Source: Citricoccus sp. K5 (lineage in GTDB: Bacteria; Actinomycetota; Actinomycetes; Actinomycetales; Micrococcaceae). Taken from it: a stretch of DNA of 64,000 nucleotides. Of this stretch, positions 42,729 to 52,626 are shown piece after piece. The notes under the pieces are model-generated. The model saw only the letters and a list, made by a program, of their open reading frames with translations. It had not been told where the DNA came from and did no database searches. Location of the stretch: contig NZ_LR732817.1 of the NCBI RefSeq assembly GCF_902506195.1, forward strand, positions 3,377,407 to 3,441,406. The letters are read 5' to 3'. A program made the position numbers and the translations under genes. Within the stretch, counting starts at the first letter, position 1. Each line of letters begins with the position of its first letter.

Positions 42729-44005
42729 GGCATCCTGTCCGCGGGGCGCAGGGTCAGCGGGACGGAGCGGGGGCCGTATTCGAGCCAGTTCATCATCACG
42801 ATGTCCCCTGCCAATGAGAAGGTCTCCGTCCGGGCGAGCAGCTCCTCGAGGGCGATGAGCAACTCGAGTCGTCCCATCGTAGCGGCCGGGCACTTGTGGG
42901 AACCGCGGCCGAAGGACAGGTGGGAGTTCTGCTTGCGCCGCAGGACGAAGGTGTCCGGGTCCTCGAATCGGGTCTCGTCCCGGTTGGCGGAGGGGAAAAG
43001 CAAGGCGATGGGCTCGTCCTGGGCCACCGCCCGCCCGTGGATCACTGTGTCCCGCTTGGCGGTCCGCGCGAACACCCGGTACGGGGCGTGCAGGCGGAGC
43101 ATCTCCTCGATCGCCGAGGGCAGGTCCTCCGGGTGGGCCCGCAGGTGCGCCTGGAGGTCGAGGTCTGTGGCCAGGTGGGCGATGCAGCTGCCCAGGACGG
43201 CCTGGGGTGCCCCCATCCCGGCGACGATCAGCTGCCGGATGGTGGCAACGGCACGGGTCTCCGTGATGGCGGTGTCCGGGTCCAGGGCAGCGCGGTGCAG
43301 GCTGGCCACCAGGTCCCGGGACGGGTCCGGGTCCTCCGCCAGCCGCCGGTCGTAGATCTCGCGGGCGATCTCATACAGCCGCTTGCTGCACTCCTCGATC
43401 ACCGGGTTGTCCATGTCCTGGATGGCGAAGCCGTAGCGGACGCCGATCTCGCGGATCTCCCGGGTCTGGTCCCGGGCCAGCCCGAGCAGGGAGGCGAAGC
43501 AGTCCATGGCGAACGGCGCCGCCAGGTGCCGGACCCCATCTGGGGAGGACTCCATCAGCATCCCGTCCACCAGGCGGCGGGCGCTGTCCCGGAAGGCGCC
43601 GGCGTGCTCGGTGACCACCGAGCGGCGGAACACCGGATCGATCGCCGTGCGGTAGTCAGTGTGCTCCGGCGGGTCGAAGTGCAGCGGAGGCCGGCGAGAG
43701 GCCCGGGGCACGTGCGGCACCACGTTCTGCTTGGCGGTGCTGAACAGCTCGTCGTCCTGGGTGATGGCCAGGATGTCCTCATAGGTGGTGGCCGCCCAGA
43801 ATCCGCCGTAGTCCGCACTCCAGGGGAACGGGTTCTGCTCGCGCAGGGCCGCATAGTCGGCGTGGGCGGATCCGAACGTCTCGTTGCGGTCCGGGGACCA
43901 CTCGGAGACGCGCGCTCCGTCGGGATGCTCGGCGGCCGCCGGACCGGTGAACGGGCAGCGGCCGGTGCCGGCCGCCGTCATGCTCGGGGGGTGTGGGGTT
44001 GCCAT
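42725..44005 (-). CDS. Cytochrome P450 with atypical helix I (copy 1)
   Basis: This P450 (426 aa) has helix I AGMGAPQ (262-268) in place of the AGxD/ETT motif. ExxR is EMLR (301-304), followed by APYRVFARTAKRD. The haem loop is SFGRGSHKCPAA (Cys372), with Ala where Gly usually follows. The N-terminal 35 residues are Pro/Ala-rich. It has the shared landmark RRPPLHFDPPEHTDYR. The ATG at 44005 is two bases after the permease stop. It sits between a PhnCDE-like importer and a PaaX regulator. No ferredoxin is near. Confidence 0.88.
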   Translation of the reverse strand: MATPHPPSMTAAGTGRCPFTGPAAAEHPDGARVSEWSPDRNETFGSAHADYAALREQNPFPWSADYGGFWAATTYEDILAITQDDELFSTAKQNVVPHVPRASRRPPLHFDPPEHTDYRTAIDPVFRRSVVTEHAGAFRDSARRLVDGMLMESSPDGVRHLAAPFAMDCFASLLGLARDQTREIREIGVRYGFAIQDMDNPVIEECSKRLYEIAREIYDRRLAEDPDPSRDLVASLHRAALDPDTAITETRAVATIRQLIVAGMGAPQAVLGSCIAHLATDLDLQAHLRAHPEDLPSAIEEMLRLHAPYRVFARTAKRDTVIHGRAVAQDEPIALLFPSANRDETRFEDPDTFVLRRKQNSHLSFGRGSHKCPAATMGRLELLIALEELLARTETFSLAGDIVMMNWLEYGPRSVPLTLRPADRMP

Positions 44006-44006
44006 C

Positions 44007-45650
44007 TCAGATGACCTTCCTGCGCGCCCAGCGCGCCATTTGCTCCACCGCGACCACCACGACGATGAGGCCGATGAGGATGCCGGCGGTGGTCTGGTAG
44101 TCGATCGAGGTGACGGATTCGTGGAGCAGGAATCCGATGCCTCCGGCGCCGACGATCCCGAGGACCGCCGATTCGCGCAGGGCCAGGTCCGCGGTGAACA
44201 GGCTGTTGCCGATGAAGGAGGGGACGAACTGGGGCCAGGCCCCGGCCACGAAGGCCTGGAGCCGGCCAGCACCCACGGCCTCGAGGGCGCGGATGGGCCC
44301 CGGATCGATGTTCTGCAGCGCATCCGTGAAGAATTTGGACGCCAGCGCCGTGCAGGAGATGGCCAGCGCCAGGAACCCGGCGAACGGGCCCAGCCCCAGG
44401 GCGGCCACGAACACGATCGCGTAGACGATGTCCGGCACGCCGCGGACGACCACGATGACACCGCGCAGTGCCCAGCCGAGCACCGGCACCCGCACGAGGT
44501 GGTCCGTGGAGAACACGGCGATGACCAGGCCGATCAGCACGCCGAAGGTGGTGGCGGTGAAGGCCATCACGAGGCTCTCGAACAGGCCCAGCGCGATCTC
44601 CGCGGTGAACACGGGCGGCACGAACCCGGTGAGCATGGCCACCGCGTTCTCCCAGCCCCGGGCCAGCCGGTCCGGGGAGATGTTCAGCGCGGACAGGGAC
44701 AGGAGGAAGAGCACGACGCCGGCCAGCAGCCCGGCGCTGCGGCCCACCCGGGGTGCGTTCCAGCCGGGGGTGGAGAGCTCCTTCCCCGGAGGGAAGGCCA
44801 TCGAGTGCTGGGTGTCCCCGGCGTGCTCGGACACGGCGCGCTGCACCAGGTTCGAGATGAGCTCGAGGACGAGCAGCAGCACGATGATCCCGGCGATGAT
44901 CCCGGCGGCGCGGGGGTAGTCCAGGCTGCCGATGGAGCGCTGCAGGGCCACGCCGATGCCGCCGGCGCCCACGAGGCCGAGCACGGAGGACGCGCGGATG
45001 TTGATGTCCAGGCGGTAGAGGACGAACGAGGTCATCTGCGGCAGGGCCTGGGTGAACGTGGTGGCGACGAAGACCTGGAAGCGGTTCGCTCCGGTGGCGT
45101 TCACCGCCTCGCGGGGAGAGGCGGAGATCTCCTCGAAGACATCCGTCATCATCTTGCCGATCATGCCCACGGAGTGGAACGCGATGGCCAGGGCGCCGGC
45201 CGCCGGGCCGAGCCCGAAGATGCGCACGAAGATGATGGCGAACACGAGGGAGGGCACGGCGCGGCTGACCACGATCAGCGTGCGGCAGAGCCACTGGACC
45301 CAGCGCGGCCCGGTGAAGGTGTTGGCTGCGCCGGCCGCCAGCGGGATGGAGACCAGGGCGGCGATGCCGGTGCCGGCGATCGCGATCTGCAGGGTCTCGA
45401 GGACGAGCGCGGCCAGCTCCGGCACGGGGCCGGTGGTGGCGGGGAACATCCGGCCCAGCAGGCGGGTGATGTCCTCGAAGCCGGCGGCGATGGCCGCGGG
45501 GCGGACGTCGATCCACCACAGGCCGAAGACCGTGATGGCGCCCAGGATCAGTGGGATCACCCAGGTGGCTGCGGGAGCCCGAGGCGGCCGGGGCGGCGCG
45601 GGAGCCGGTGTCCGGCCCCGGGTGCCCGGTGGGGTCAGGGTAGCGGGCAT
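44007..45650 (-). CDS. PhnE-like ABC permease, two domains fused in one chain
   Basis: The protein (547 aa) contains two complete PhnE-type permease units joined by a hydrophilic linker (SMAFPPGKELSTPGWNAPRVG near residue 290). Each has its own EAA-like loop: MTDVFEEISASPREAVNATGANR in the first and FTDALQNIDPGPIRALEAVGAGR in the second. Most bacteria encode one PhnE that dimerises, so the fusion forms a fixed heterodimer. Start ATG 45650 is one base after the phnC stop. Confidence 0.88.
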   Translation of the reverse strand: MPATLTPPGTRGRTPAPAPPRPPRAPAATWVIPLILGAITVFGLWWIDVRPAAIAAGFEDITRLLGRMFPATTGPVPELAALVLETLQIAIAGTGIAALVSIPLAAGAANTFTGPRWVQWLCRTLIVVSRAVPSLVFAIIFVRIFGLGPAAGALAIAFHSVGMIGKMMTDVFEEISASPREAVNATGANRFQVFVATTFTQALPQMTSFVLYRLDINIRASSVLGLVGAGGIGVALQRSIGSLDYPRAAGIIAGIIVLLLVLELISNLVQRAVSEHAGDTQHSMAFPPGKELSTPGWNAPRVGRSAGLLAGVVLFLLSLSALNISPDRLARGWENAVAMLTGFVPPVFTAEIALGLFESLVMAFTATTFGVLIGLVIAVFSTDHLVRVPVLGWALRGVIVVVRGVPDIVYAIVFVAALGLGPFAGFLALAISCTALASKFFTDALQNIDPGPIRALEAVGAGRLQAFVAGAWPQFVPSFIGNSLFTADLALRESAVLGIVGAGGIGFLLHESVTSIDYQTTAGILIGLIVVVVAVEQMARWARRKVI

Positions 45651-45651
45651 G

Positions 45652-46429
<778 letters not shown>

Positions 46430-46440
<11 letters not shown>

Positions 46441-47422
46441 CACGGCAAACCTCCGCCTGGGTGGTCTCGCAGATCTCGCGGATCGGATCGTAGTCGGCGT
46501 CCGTGGCCGGCTCGAACGCGAAGGCGCCCGTGCCGCCCCACTCGCAGGCGGGGCTGCCGGCCAGGTCCTCACCCCAGGGTGCCGGGGCCTCGCGCTGGGC
46601 GTCCTCCTCGCAGAAGCCGGCCTCCACGGCCGAGACGGCGTCGTACTTCTCCATGGCACGGACCACGCCGTCCTTGATGTCCTGGGAGAGCCAGGAGCCC
46701 ACCACCATGGGCGTACCCGGGATGGGGTCGGAGGTGAAGAAGGTCTCCGTGTCCCCGTCCTCGATGATGCCGCGGGCCGGCAGCAGCTCCGTCACGAAGG
46801 TCTCGGCTACGAAGGCGGCATCACAGTCACCGGCGATCATCTGCGTCACCGCCACGTCATGGGAGCCGGCGAAGACTGGATTCAGGTCCTCCTCAGGATC
46901 GATGTCCGCCTCCATCAGCGCTGCCGCCGCGGCCAGGTACCCCGTGGTGGAGGCCGGGTCCGTGAAGCAGACGTCCTTGCCCTTGAGGTCCTCCAGCGAG
47001 CTGATGCCGCTGCCCGGGGCCGTGACGCCGAGGGAGCTGATCGAGCCGGAGCCGGGCTCGGGGGAGAGCTGGTCCTTCGCCACCGGTTCCACCTCCGCCA
47101 CGTCCGAGGCCAGGTAGTAGGAGAACGCTCCGTAGACCGCGATGTCCACGCGCTCGGAGACCTGGGCCTCGATCACGCCGGCGTTGTTGCTGACGGCTTG
47201 GATCTCCACCGGTAGGCCGGTCTCCTCCTCGATGGCCGCGACCACCGGTTCAAAGGAGGCCAGCAGTTCCTCGCTGTTGTCCGTGGGGACCACGGCGAAG
47301 ACGAGCTCGGCGGGGGCATCACTGGTGGTGTCCGCCGGACGGGCGTTGGGGCTCTCGCCGCACGCCGTGAGGGCGATCGCGGCTGCGGCCAGGAGGCCCA
47401 GGGTCTTGAGATGGGTGCGCAT
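46430..47422 (-). CDS. PhnD-like solute-binding lipoprotein
   Basis: This binding protein (330 aa) has a lipobox LTAC (Cys21). ELVFAVVPTDNSEELLASFEPVV opens the mature fold, with VDIAVYGAFSYYLA, KGKDVCFTDPASTTGYLAA and FAGSHDVAVTQMIAGDCDAAFVAE as PhnD-family landmarks. Five Cys besides the lipobox Cys are unusual and may form disulfides. It heads the operon phnD-phnC-phnEE-P450-paaX. GAGGAGAGA lies five bases before the ATG. No phosphonate-degrading genes are present, so the ligand is open. Confidence 0.88.
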
Positions 47423-47813
47423 GGTCTCTCCTCGGGAAAGTCCAGATGGGGGTCGGGGTGGTTCAGGTGGGGAGCAGATGGAGGCCAGGTGAGTGTCTGG
47501 AAGATGGAATAAGTGTGGCCAATTGAACTGCGTGAGTGGATGTGCAGAGTGAACGTGCCTCATATCACACCAGAATCAGTTGTAGATGTCAACGAAAATC
47601 TTCGAGAGCCGAGCATTGACACGGGTGCAGAGGCGTGCCACGGTATGAGCCATCCCACGCACGACCTGGAGGACGATGGCGGTTATCAGCCGCAGTTAGT
47701 CTTTGAAGCAGTACAAAATATGCAGTCTGTGTATGCGCTGTATGTCCTGTATGCCGTGCGCGTCTCGTGGTCCTCATTCCTCGTATCTCCCGCATCGAAG
47801 GCGAGCCCGAAAC
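47423..47813. other. 391-bp divergent intergenic region
   Basis: This region separates the phnD-like gene from the secreted esterase and must hold both promoters. It is clearly AT-richer than the flanks. It includes three 9-bp direct repeats (47730-47756). A frame from the TTG at 47703 joins the esterase but encodes a Cys/Met-rich stretch without a ribosome site, so I treat it as non-coding. No operator matching the IclR boxes at 51.4 kb was seen. Confidence 0.6.
47730..47756 (+). repeat. Three tandem 9-bp repeats TGTATGnnn
   Basis: TGTATGCGC, TGTATGTCC and TGTATGCCG follow each other without gaps, 58 bp upstream of the esterase start. They could be regulator half-sites spaced by just under one helical turn. 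Confidence 0.55.
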
Positions 47814-50597
47814 ATGTCCACCACCCCTCCCCAGAACTCATCCGACCGGAACGACGACCACAGCCGTCGCCGGTCCCACGCCCGCACCGTCCTGACCCGC
47901 CCGGCCCAGGTGCCGGAGAAGCGGCGTGGACGCGTCCTCGCCGGCGCCACCTTGGCCACCGCACTCACCGCGGCACTGTTGGTTCCCGCACCCGCGCTGG
48001 CCGGACCGGTGGGCACGGGGGGATCCGGGCCGGCGTCGTCCACGGCCGGTGGGCCGGGCGCCTCCGGAACCGTCCGCGGAGACCTCCCGAACGGAGGTCG
48101 CTACGTGCTGGTGACCCCGGAACGGTGGAACGGCACGGTGCTGGTCTGGAACCCCGGTTATGGCGGCAGTGGTTCCAGCCCCTCGGCCGGACCCAGCGCA
48201 GGACTCACCGATTGGCTTGTGGAACGCGGATACGCCCTCGCGGGGACCTCCGCGGCCGAGGGCGGATGGGCCGTGGAGGGGCTGCTGGAGAACCAGCCGC
48301 TGGTGATGGACGCCGTCCGTGACCGGCTGGGAGAGCCGGAGGACGTCATCGCCTGGGGCTCGTCCATGGGCGGGCTGACCTCGGTGGCAGCCCTGGAGCA
48401 GCATGCGGGCTTCATCGACGCGGCCTTGCCCCTGTGCGGGTCCGTGGCCGGGGCCATTCCCATGCTCAACGGCAGCCTGGACGGCACCTTCGCCCTGCGG
48501 ACCCTGCTGGCTCCCGGGGATGAGCGACTCCAACTGGTCAACATCAGTGATGAGGCCGAACGCCAGGCAGCCTTCCGCGAGGTGCTGGACGCAGCCCAGT
48601 CGACTCCGGAGGGCCGCGCCCGCATCGCACTCGCTGCGAGCCTGGCACAGATCCCGCCGTGGACGCAGGCGGAGGACGAGAAGCCCGCGGCGCGCGACTG
48701 GGCCGCCCAGCAGGACCAGCTCTACCGGGCGTTCATGTTCGGCGTGGTCTCGCCGCGGCAGCCCCTGGAGGACCGCGCCGGCGGCAACTTCTCCTGGAAC
48801 ACCGGAGTCGACTACACGAAGGCCCTGCATGGCTCGGACCAGCAGCAGTTGGTGCGGAACCTCTACCGCCAGGCTGGGCTCTCCCTGGACCGCGACCTGG
48901 AGACCCTTGCGGGCGCCGAACGGATCTCCGCCGATCCGGAGGCAGTCGCCTACATGCAGCGGAACGCGACGCCGACCGGCGAGATCGACGGCCCCGTCCT
49001 GTCCCTGCATGAGACGGGTGACACCGCGCCCACCGTCACCCAGGCCCGCACCTACGCGGACCGCGTGCGGGAGAACGGGGACGAGTCCCTGCTCCGGCAG
49101 ACCTTCGTGGACCGACCCGGTCACTGCGACTATGCCGATGCGGAGATGGCCGCCCTCGTGGAGGCGCTGCAACAGCGGTTGGACACCGGGCGCTGGGGCT
49201 CCACCACGAAGCCGTCACACCTGAACCGGGCCGCCGACCGCATCGCGCGCCGCGACGGACTGGACCGGGGTGGCTCGTTCTCCGCCGCCCGCCCGGACCC
49301 CATGAACCGCCCGGAGCGGGGCCCGGCGCCCGGGGCGGTGTCCCACCAGGGGCAACTGGAGGGGGACCGGGCGTACTCTCTGCACAAACCTGCCGACTGG
49401 AACGGTGACCTGGTGGTGATGCCGGGGCGGGAGGACCTCACGGGGACGACCGCTCAATGGCTGGCCGAACAGGGATACGGGTCCATCGGCTATGAGCTGA
49501 GCGACGGGTGGGACCTGGTGCTGGACGAGTCCAACGCCGGTGCCGCCGTGGAGACCTTCAAGCGGCTGGCCGGTGACGCCGATGACGTGGTGGTGGCCGG
49601 CCGGTCCCAGGGTGGGCTGACCACCAGGATCGTCGCGGATGCCGCCCCGGAGTGGCTGGCCGGCTCCCTGCCGATGTGCGGTGGTGGTGCGGGGGCCATC
49701 AGCACGTGGAACTACAAGCTGGACACGGCCTTCGCCCTGCGGGAACTCGTGGATCCCGACTCAGCCATGCAGATCCAGGGCATCGAGGACCGTGCGGCCG
49801 AGCTGGACGCCATGAACGAGTTGGTGGCACTGGCCGATTCCACCGAGCAGGGCAGGGCCCGTGCCGTGCTGGCCGCTGCCCTCAGCAAGATTCCCGCCGT
49901 GGACCCGGAGACCGGCGGGGAGATTGATCGTCGGCGTCTGGACGAGAGAATCGACCGGTACATCGAGCACCTGCCGTTTGCGATGGGCAGCCACGTGCGT
50001 GCCGGTTATGAACAGACCGTGGGCGGCACCTTCTCCTGGAACACGGGAGTGGACTACCGGCGCGAGCTCCAGCGCTCCGGCCGCTGGGCCGAGGTGAAAC
50101 AGGCCTACCGGGAAGCCGGGCTGTCCCTGACTGAGGACCTGCGCACCCTGGATGAGACCGAACGGCTCTCGGCCGATCCGGAGACGGTCCGGCTGGTGGA
50201 GCAGACCGCCACCTTCACCGGACGGCTGCAGGCCCCGGTGCTGTCCCTGCACACCACCGGGGACGGGGCCGGGACCATCGCCGATGAAGCCGCCTACCGG
50301 TCCACCGTGACCGCCGCCGGGTCCGCGCGCCAGCTGCGCCAGACCTTCGTGGCCTCCGAGGGGCACTGCACCTTCACCTCCGCGGAGGAGGCAGCGGCCC
50401 TGACTGCCCTGTTCGACCGGATCGAGACCGGCACCTGGCCGTCCACCACACCGCGGCAGCTCGACCGCCTCGCCGCCCGCGTGGACGCCGATTCAGGCCT
50501 GGACCTGGGAGCAGCGCGGTTCACCTCGGGCGAGGTACCGGGCCAGCCGGCACGGATGTGGGACGTGCGGAACTGGGGTGACTACCGGGGCGAATGA
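47814..50597 (+). CDS. Secreted tandem alpha/beta hydrolase (two fused esterase-like modules)
   Basis: The protein (927 aa) has an Arg-rich N-terminus and a signal peptide ending ALA (63). Two modules of about 420 residues follow. Module 1 has GRYVLVTPERWNGTVLVWNPGYGG and nucleophile GSSMGG (Ser184). Module 2 has YSLHKPADWNGDLVVMPGR and GRSQGG (Ser598). Both share FSWNTGVDY, LSLHETGDTAPT or LSLHTTGDGAGT, and the His in RPGHCDYADAE or SEGHCTFTSAE. The Cys next to each His suggests a disulfide. It is probably an extracellular esterase; tannase/feruloyl-esterase activity is possible. Its 3' end overlaps the iclR-family gene by 16 bases. Confidence 0.85.
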   Translation: MSTTPPQNSSDRNDDHSRRRSHARTVLTRPAQVPEKRRGRVLAGATLATALTAALLVPAPALAGPVGTGGSGPASSTAGGPGASGTVRGDLPNGGRYVLVTPERWNGTVLVWNPGYGGSGSSPSAGPSAGLTDWLVERGYALAGTSAAEGGWAVEGLLENQPLVMDAVRDRLGEPEDVIAWGSSMGGLTSVAALEQHAGFIDAALPLCGSVAGAIPMLNGSLDGTFALRTLLAPGDERLQLVNISDEAERQAAFREVLDAAQSTPEGRARIALAASLAQIPPWTQAEDEKPAARDWAAQQDQLYRAFMFGVVSPRQPLEDRAGGNFSWNTGVDYTKALHGSDQQQLVRNLYRQAGLSLDRDLETLAGAERISADPEAVAYMQRNATPTGEIDGPVLSLHETGDTAPTVTQARTYADRVRENGDESLLRQTFVDRPGHCDYADAEMAALVEALQQRLDTGRWGSTTKPSHLNRAADRIARRDGLDRGGSFSAARPDPMNRPERGPAPGAVSHQGQLEGDRAYSLHKPADWNGDLVVMPGREDLTGTTAQWLAEQGYGSIGYELSDGWDLVLDESNAGAAVETFKRLAGDADDVVVAGRSQGGLTTRIVADAAPEWLAGSLPMCGGGAGAISTWNYKLDTAFALRELVDPDSAMQIQGIEDRAAELDAMNELVALADSTEQGRARAVLAAALSKIPAVDPETGGEIDRRRLDERIDRYIEHLPFAMGSHVRAGYEQTVGGTFSWNTGVDYRRELQRSGRWAEVKQAYREAGLSLTEDLRTLDETERLSADPETVRLVEQTATFTGRLQAPVLSLHTTGDGAGTIADEAAYRSTVTAAGSARQLRQTFVASEGHCTFTSAEEAAALTALFDRIETGTWPSTTPRQLDRLAARVDADSGLDLGAARFTSGEVPGQPARMWDVRNWGDYRGE

Positions 50598-51352
50598 GTC
50601 GACGTGGCGGACAACCGCCGTTCCATCTGATCGGCGTACGGCCTCAGGCGGTGAGCCAGGGAGCGGGCGTCATCCGACCGGCTGAGCCGCAGGTACGGAA
50701 CCATGACCGTCACCGCGGCCACCGTCTGGCCGAAGCCGTCCCGCAGTGGCATGGCCAGCGCGGCCACCCCCGGCTGAGCCTCACCGACCTGGATGGCCCA
50801 TCCCCGGTTCCGCACCTTCTTGATCTCCGCCTTGAGCTGGGCCCAGTCCTGGATCGTTCCCGGCTGGACCGTCTCCAGGGCGGCCCCCTGGTACCGCGCC
50901 GCCAGGTCGTCGTCGGTCAGTCCCGCCAGTAGCGCCCGCCCTGCCGCCGTGGCGTGAGCCGGGGTCACGGTCCGGACCGGACGGGCAATCCGCACCAGGT
51001 GGGTGCCTTCCTCCGTCAGGATGAACCGGATGTTCCGGCCCTCCAGGACGGCGAGGCTGGTGGTTTCCAGCATTCCTTCGGCGACCTGCCGCAGCACTCC
51101 TCCGAGCAGGCCGGGCAAGGTTGAGCCACGGGCCACATCGGCGTTGATCTGCCGGAGCGCCGGGCCGATCGTGTAAGGGCCGTGGCGCAGTTCTTGATCG
51201 AGATAGCCGGCCTCGGCGCACGTGCGCAAGAGCCGGTGCGCCATGGAGACGCTGATCTGGAGGGCGCCGGCCGCTTCAGTGAGGGTCATCTCGCCCCGAG
51301 AGGCAACGAGCCGGACGAGCCGGAGGGCGCGGTCAACGGTCTGGAGCATCAT
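50582..51352 (-). CDS. IclR-family transcriptional regulator
   Basis: The protein (256 aa) has an N-terminal winged helix (TLTEAAGALQISVSMAHRLLRTCAEAGYL) and a C-terminal GAF-like effector domain (LETTSLAVLEGRNIRFILTEEG, TPAHATAAGRALLAGL, QVGEAQPGVAALAMPLRDG). It starts at ATG 51352 or 51349. Two matching 17-bp palindromes lie in the 194 bp that separate it from the divergent binding-protein/monooxygenase operon, one just upstream of its own start, so it probably controls itself and that operon. Confidence 0.92.
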   Translation of the reverse strand: MMLQTVDRALRLVRLVASRGEMTLTEAAGALQISVSMAHRLLRTCAEAGYLDQELRHGPYTIGPALRQINADVARGSTLPGLLGGVLRQVAEGMLETTSLAVLEGRNIRFILTEEGTHLVRIARPVRTVTPAHATAAGRALLAGLTDDDLAARYQGAALETVQPGTIQDWAQLKAEIKKVRNRGWAIQVGEAQPGVAALAMPLRDGFGQTVAAVTVMVPYLRLSRSDDARSLAHRLRPYADQMERRLSATSTHSPR

Positions 51353-51359
51353 TGCCGCG

Positions 51360-51376
51360 TTTCCTCATAGTGGAAA
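51360..51376. promoter_or_regulatory. IclR operator box 1
   Basis: TTTCCTCATAGTGGAAA is an inverted repeat (TTTCC-7 bp-GGAAA) only 8 bp upstream of the IclR start codon. It shares TTTCCTCA with box 2 and fits the A/T-G/C palindromes of IclR regulators. Confidence 0.7.
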
Positions 51377-51445
51377 GAGTGTCACGCGACTGTGGCGCCA
51401 TACAAGGGGAGATGTGGATCCATTCAAAGGCCCCGATTCGACCTC

Positions 51446-51462
51446 TTTCCTCAAGGAGGAAA
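51446..51462. promoter_or_regulatory. IclR operator box 2
   Basis: TTTCCTCAAGGAGGAAA has the same arms and the same 7-bp spacer as box 1, with centres 86 bp apart (about eight helical turns). It lies 85 bp before the binding-protein start. Confidence 0.7.
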
Positions 51463-51546
51463 AGCCCTCGGATTCCATTGTCGATTCCCCGGTTCCGGTC
51501 TTTACTTCAGAAATCAGCCGCTCCCGTCCCTGACTAAGGAAGCATC

Positions 51547-52581
51547 ATGACCTCCCACGCTGCATCCATCACCCCCACGATCCGCCGGGGCCTGGTCGCC
51601 GCCCTCGCCGCGGGCACCCTGGTACTGGCGGGGTGCGGTTCCGGATCGCCGACGGGCACCGAGGAGTCCGCCTCAGAGGCAGGCTCGAGCCCCTCGTCCG
51701 CGAGTTCCGGTGAGCTGACCAGCATCTCCGTGGGCACCATCGCCATCGCCTCCTCCACTGAACTCCGGTACGGCGTGGCCGAGGGGATCTTCGAGGACCA
51801 CGGACTGGACGTCGAGCTCATCGAGGGACAGGGCGGCGCGGCGTTGTTGCCGGCGGTCCAGAACGGGTCCATGCAGTTCGCGGTGGGCAATCCGATGTCA
51901 GTGCTGACCGCTGCAGACCAGGGCCTGCCGATGAAGGTCGTCTCCGGATACTCCTGGTCCTCTGCCGAGGGCGATGACATCAATGCCGTCGTCGCCCGCA
52001 AGGATTCCGGCATCACCGGCTTCGAGGACTTGGAGGATCAGACCGTGTCCGTCAATGCCGTCCACACCCTGGGTGACCTCTCGATCATGGAATCCACTGA
52101 GATGGCCGGGGGAGACCCGCAGAAGATCAACTTCAATGAGATGCCCTTCCCGGACATGCTGGCCCAGCTCGAGCAGGGGAACGTGGACGCCGTGTGGTTG
52201 CCCGAACCCTTCATGGGCAGGGCCCTGGCCGATCCCGAGAACGTGGCCGTCGGGTACCCGAACCAGGAGGTCATGGACGGCATGCCCTTGACCATCGCCT
52301 TCACCAGCGAATCCATAGCGGAGGAGAAGCCAGAGCTCGTGACGGCCTTCCAGGAGGCGCTGACGGAATCGGCCGAGCGCGCTGCCCAGGACGAGGAGGG
52401 CGTCCGGGCCATGCTGCCCGAGTTCCTGAAGATGGACGAGGAGACCGCCCAGTCGATCCGCCTGGAGCCGGCGCACACGGATCTGCCGGTCGAGAAGATG
52501 CAGACCATCTATGACCTGATGCTCAAGTACGGCATGGCCGAGAACCCGCTGGATGTCGAATCCCTCTACGTCCAGCCTTAA
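51547..52581 (+). CDS. SsuA/TauA-type (NMT1-like) ABC solute-binding lipoprotein, orphan
   Basis: This binding protein (344 aa) has a lipobox LAGC (Cys30), a Ser/Glu-rich linker and a type II fold with LTSISVGTIAIASSTELRYGVAEG, GNPMSVLTAADQGLPMKVVSGY, NEMPFPDMLAQLEQGNVDAVWLPEPF. This family carries aliphatic or aromatic acids, sulfonates and pyrimidine precursors. AAGGA precedes the ATG. No permease or ATPase of this type lies in the window. It is followed after 45 bp by an FAD monooxygenase. Confidence 0.88.
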   Translation: MTSHAASITPTIRRGLVAALAAGTLVLAGCGSGSPTGTEESASEAGSSPSSASSGELTSISVGTIAIASSTELRYGVAEGIFEDHGLDVELIEGQGGAALLPAVQNGSMQFAVGNPMSVLTAADQGLPMKVVSGYSWSSAEGDDINAVVARKDSGITGFEDLEDQTVSVNAVHTLGDLSIMESTEMAGGDPQKINFNEMPFPDMLAQLEQGNVDAVWLPEPFMGRALADPENVAVGYPNQEVMDGMPLTIAFTSESIAEEKPELVTAFQEALTESAERAAQDEEGVRAMLPEFLKMDEETAQSIRLEPAHTDLPVEKMQTIYDLMLKYGMAENPLDVESLYVQP

Positions 52582-52626
52582 GGCTCTTGCCGTCCGGACC
52601 ACCGTTGTCACCTTGGAGGAGTAGGA

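Noticed and set aside
47703-47813. N-terminal extension of the secreted esterase with a CxxCxxC-rich sequence
   Set aside because: It would start at a TTG without a ribosome site, lies in AT-rich repeat DNA and would put 37 residues before a normal signal peptide.
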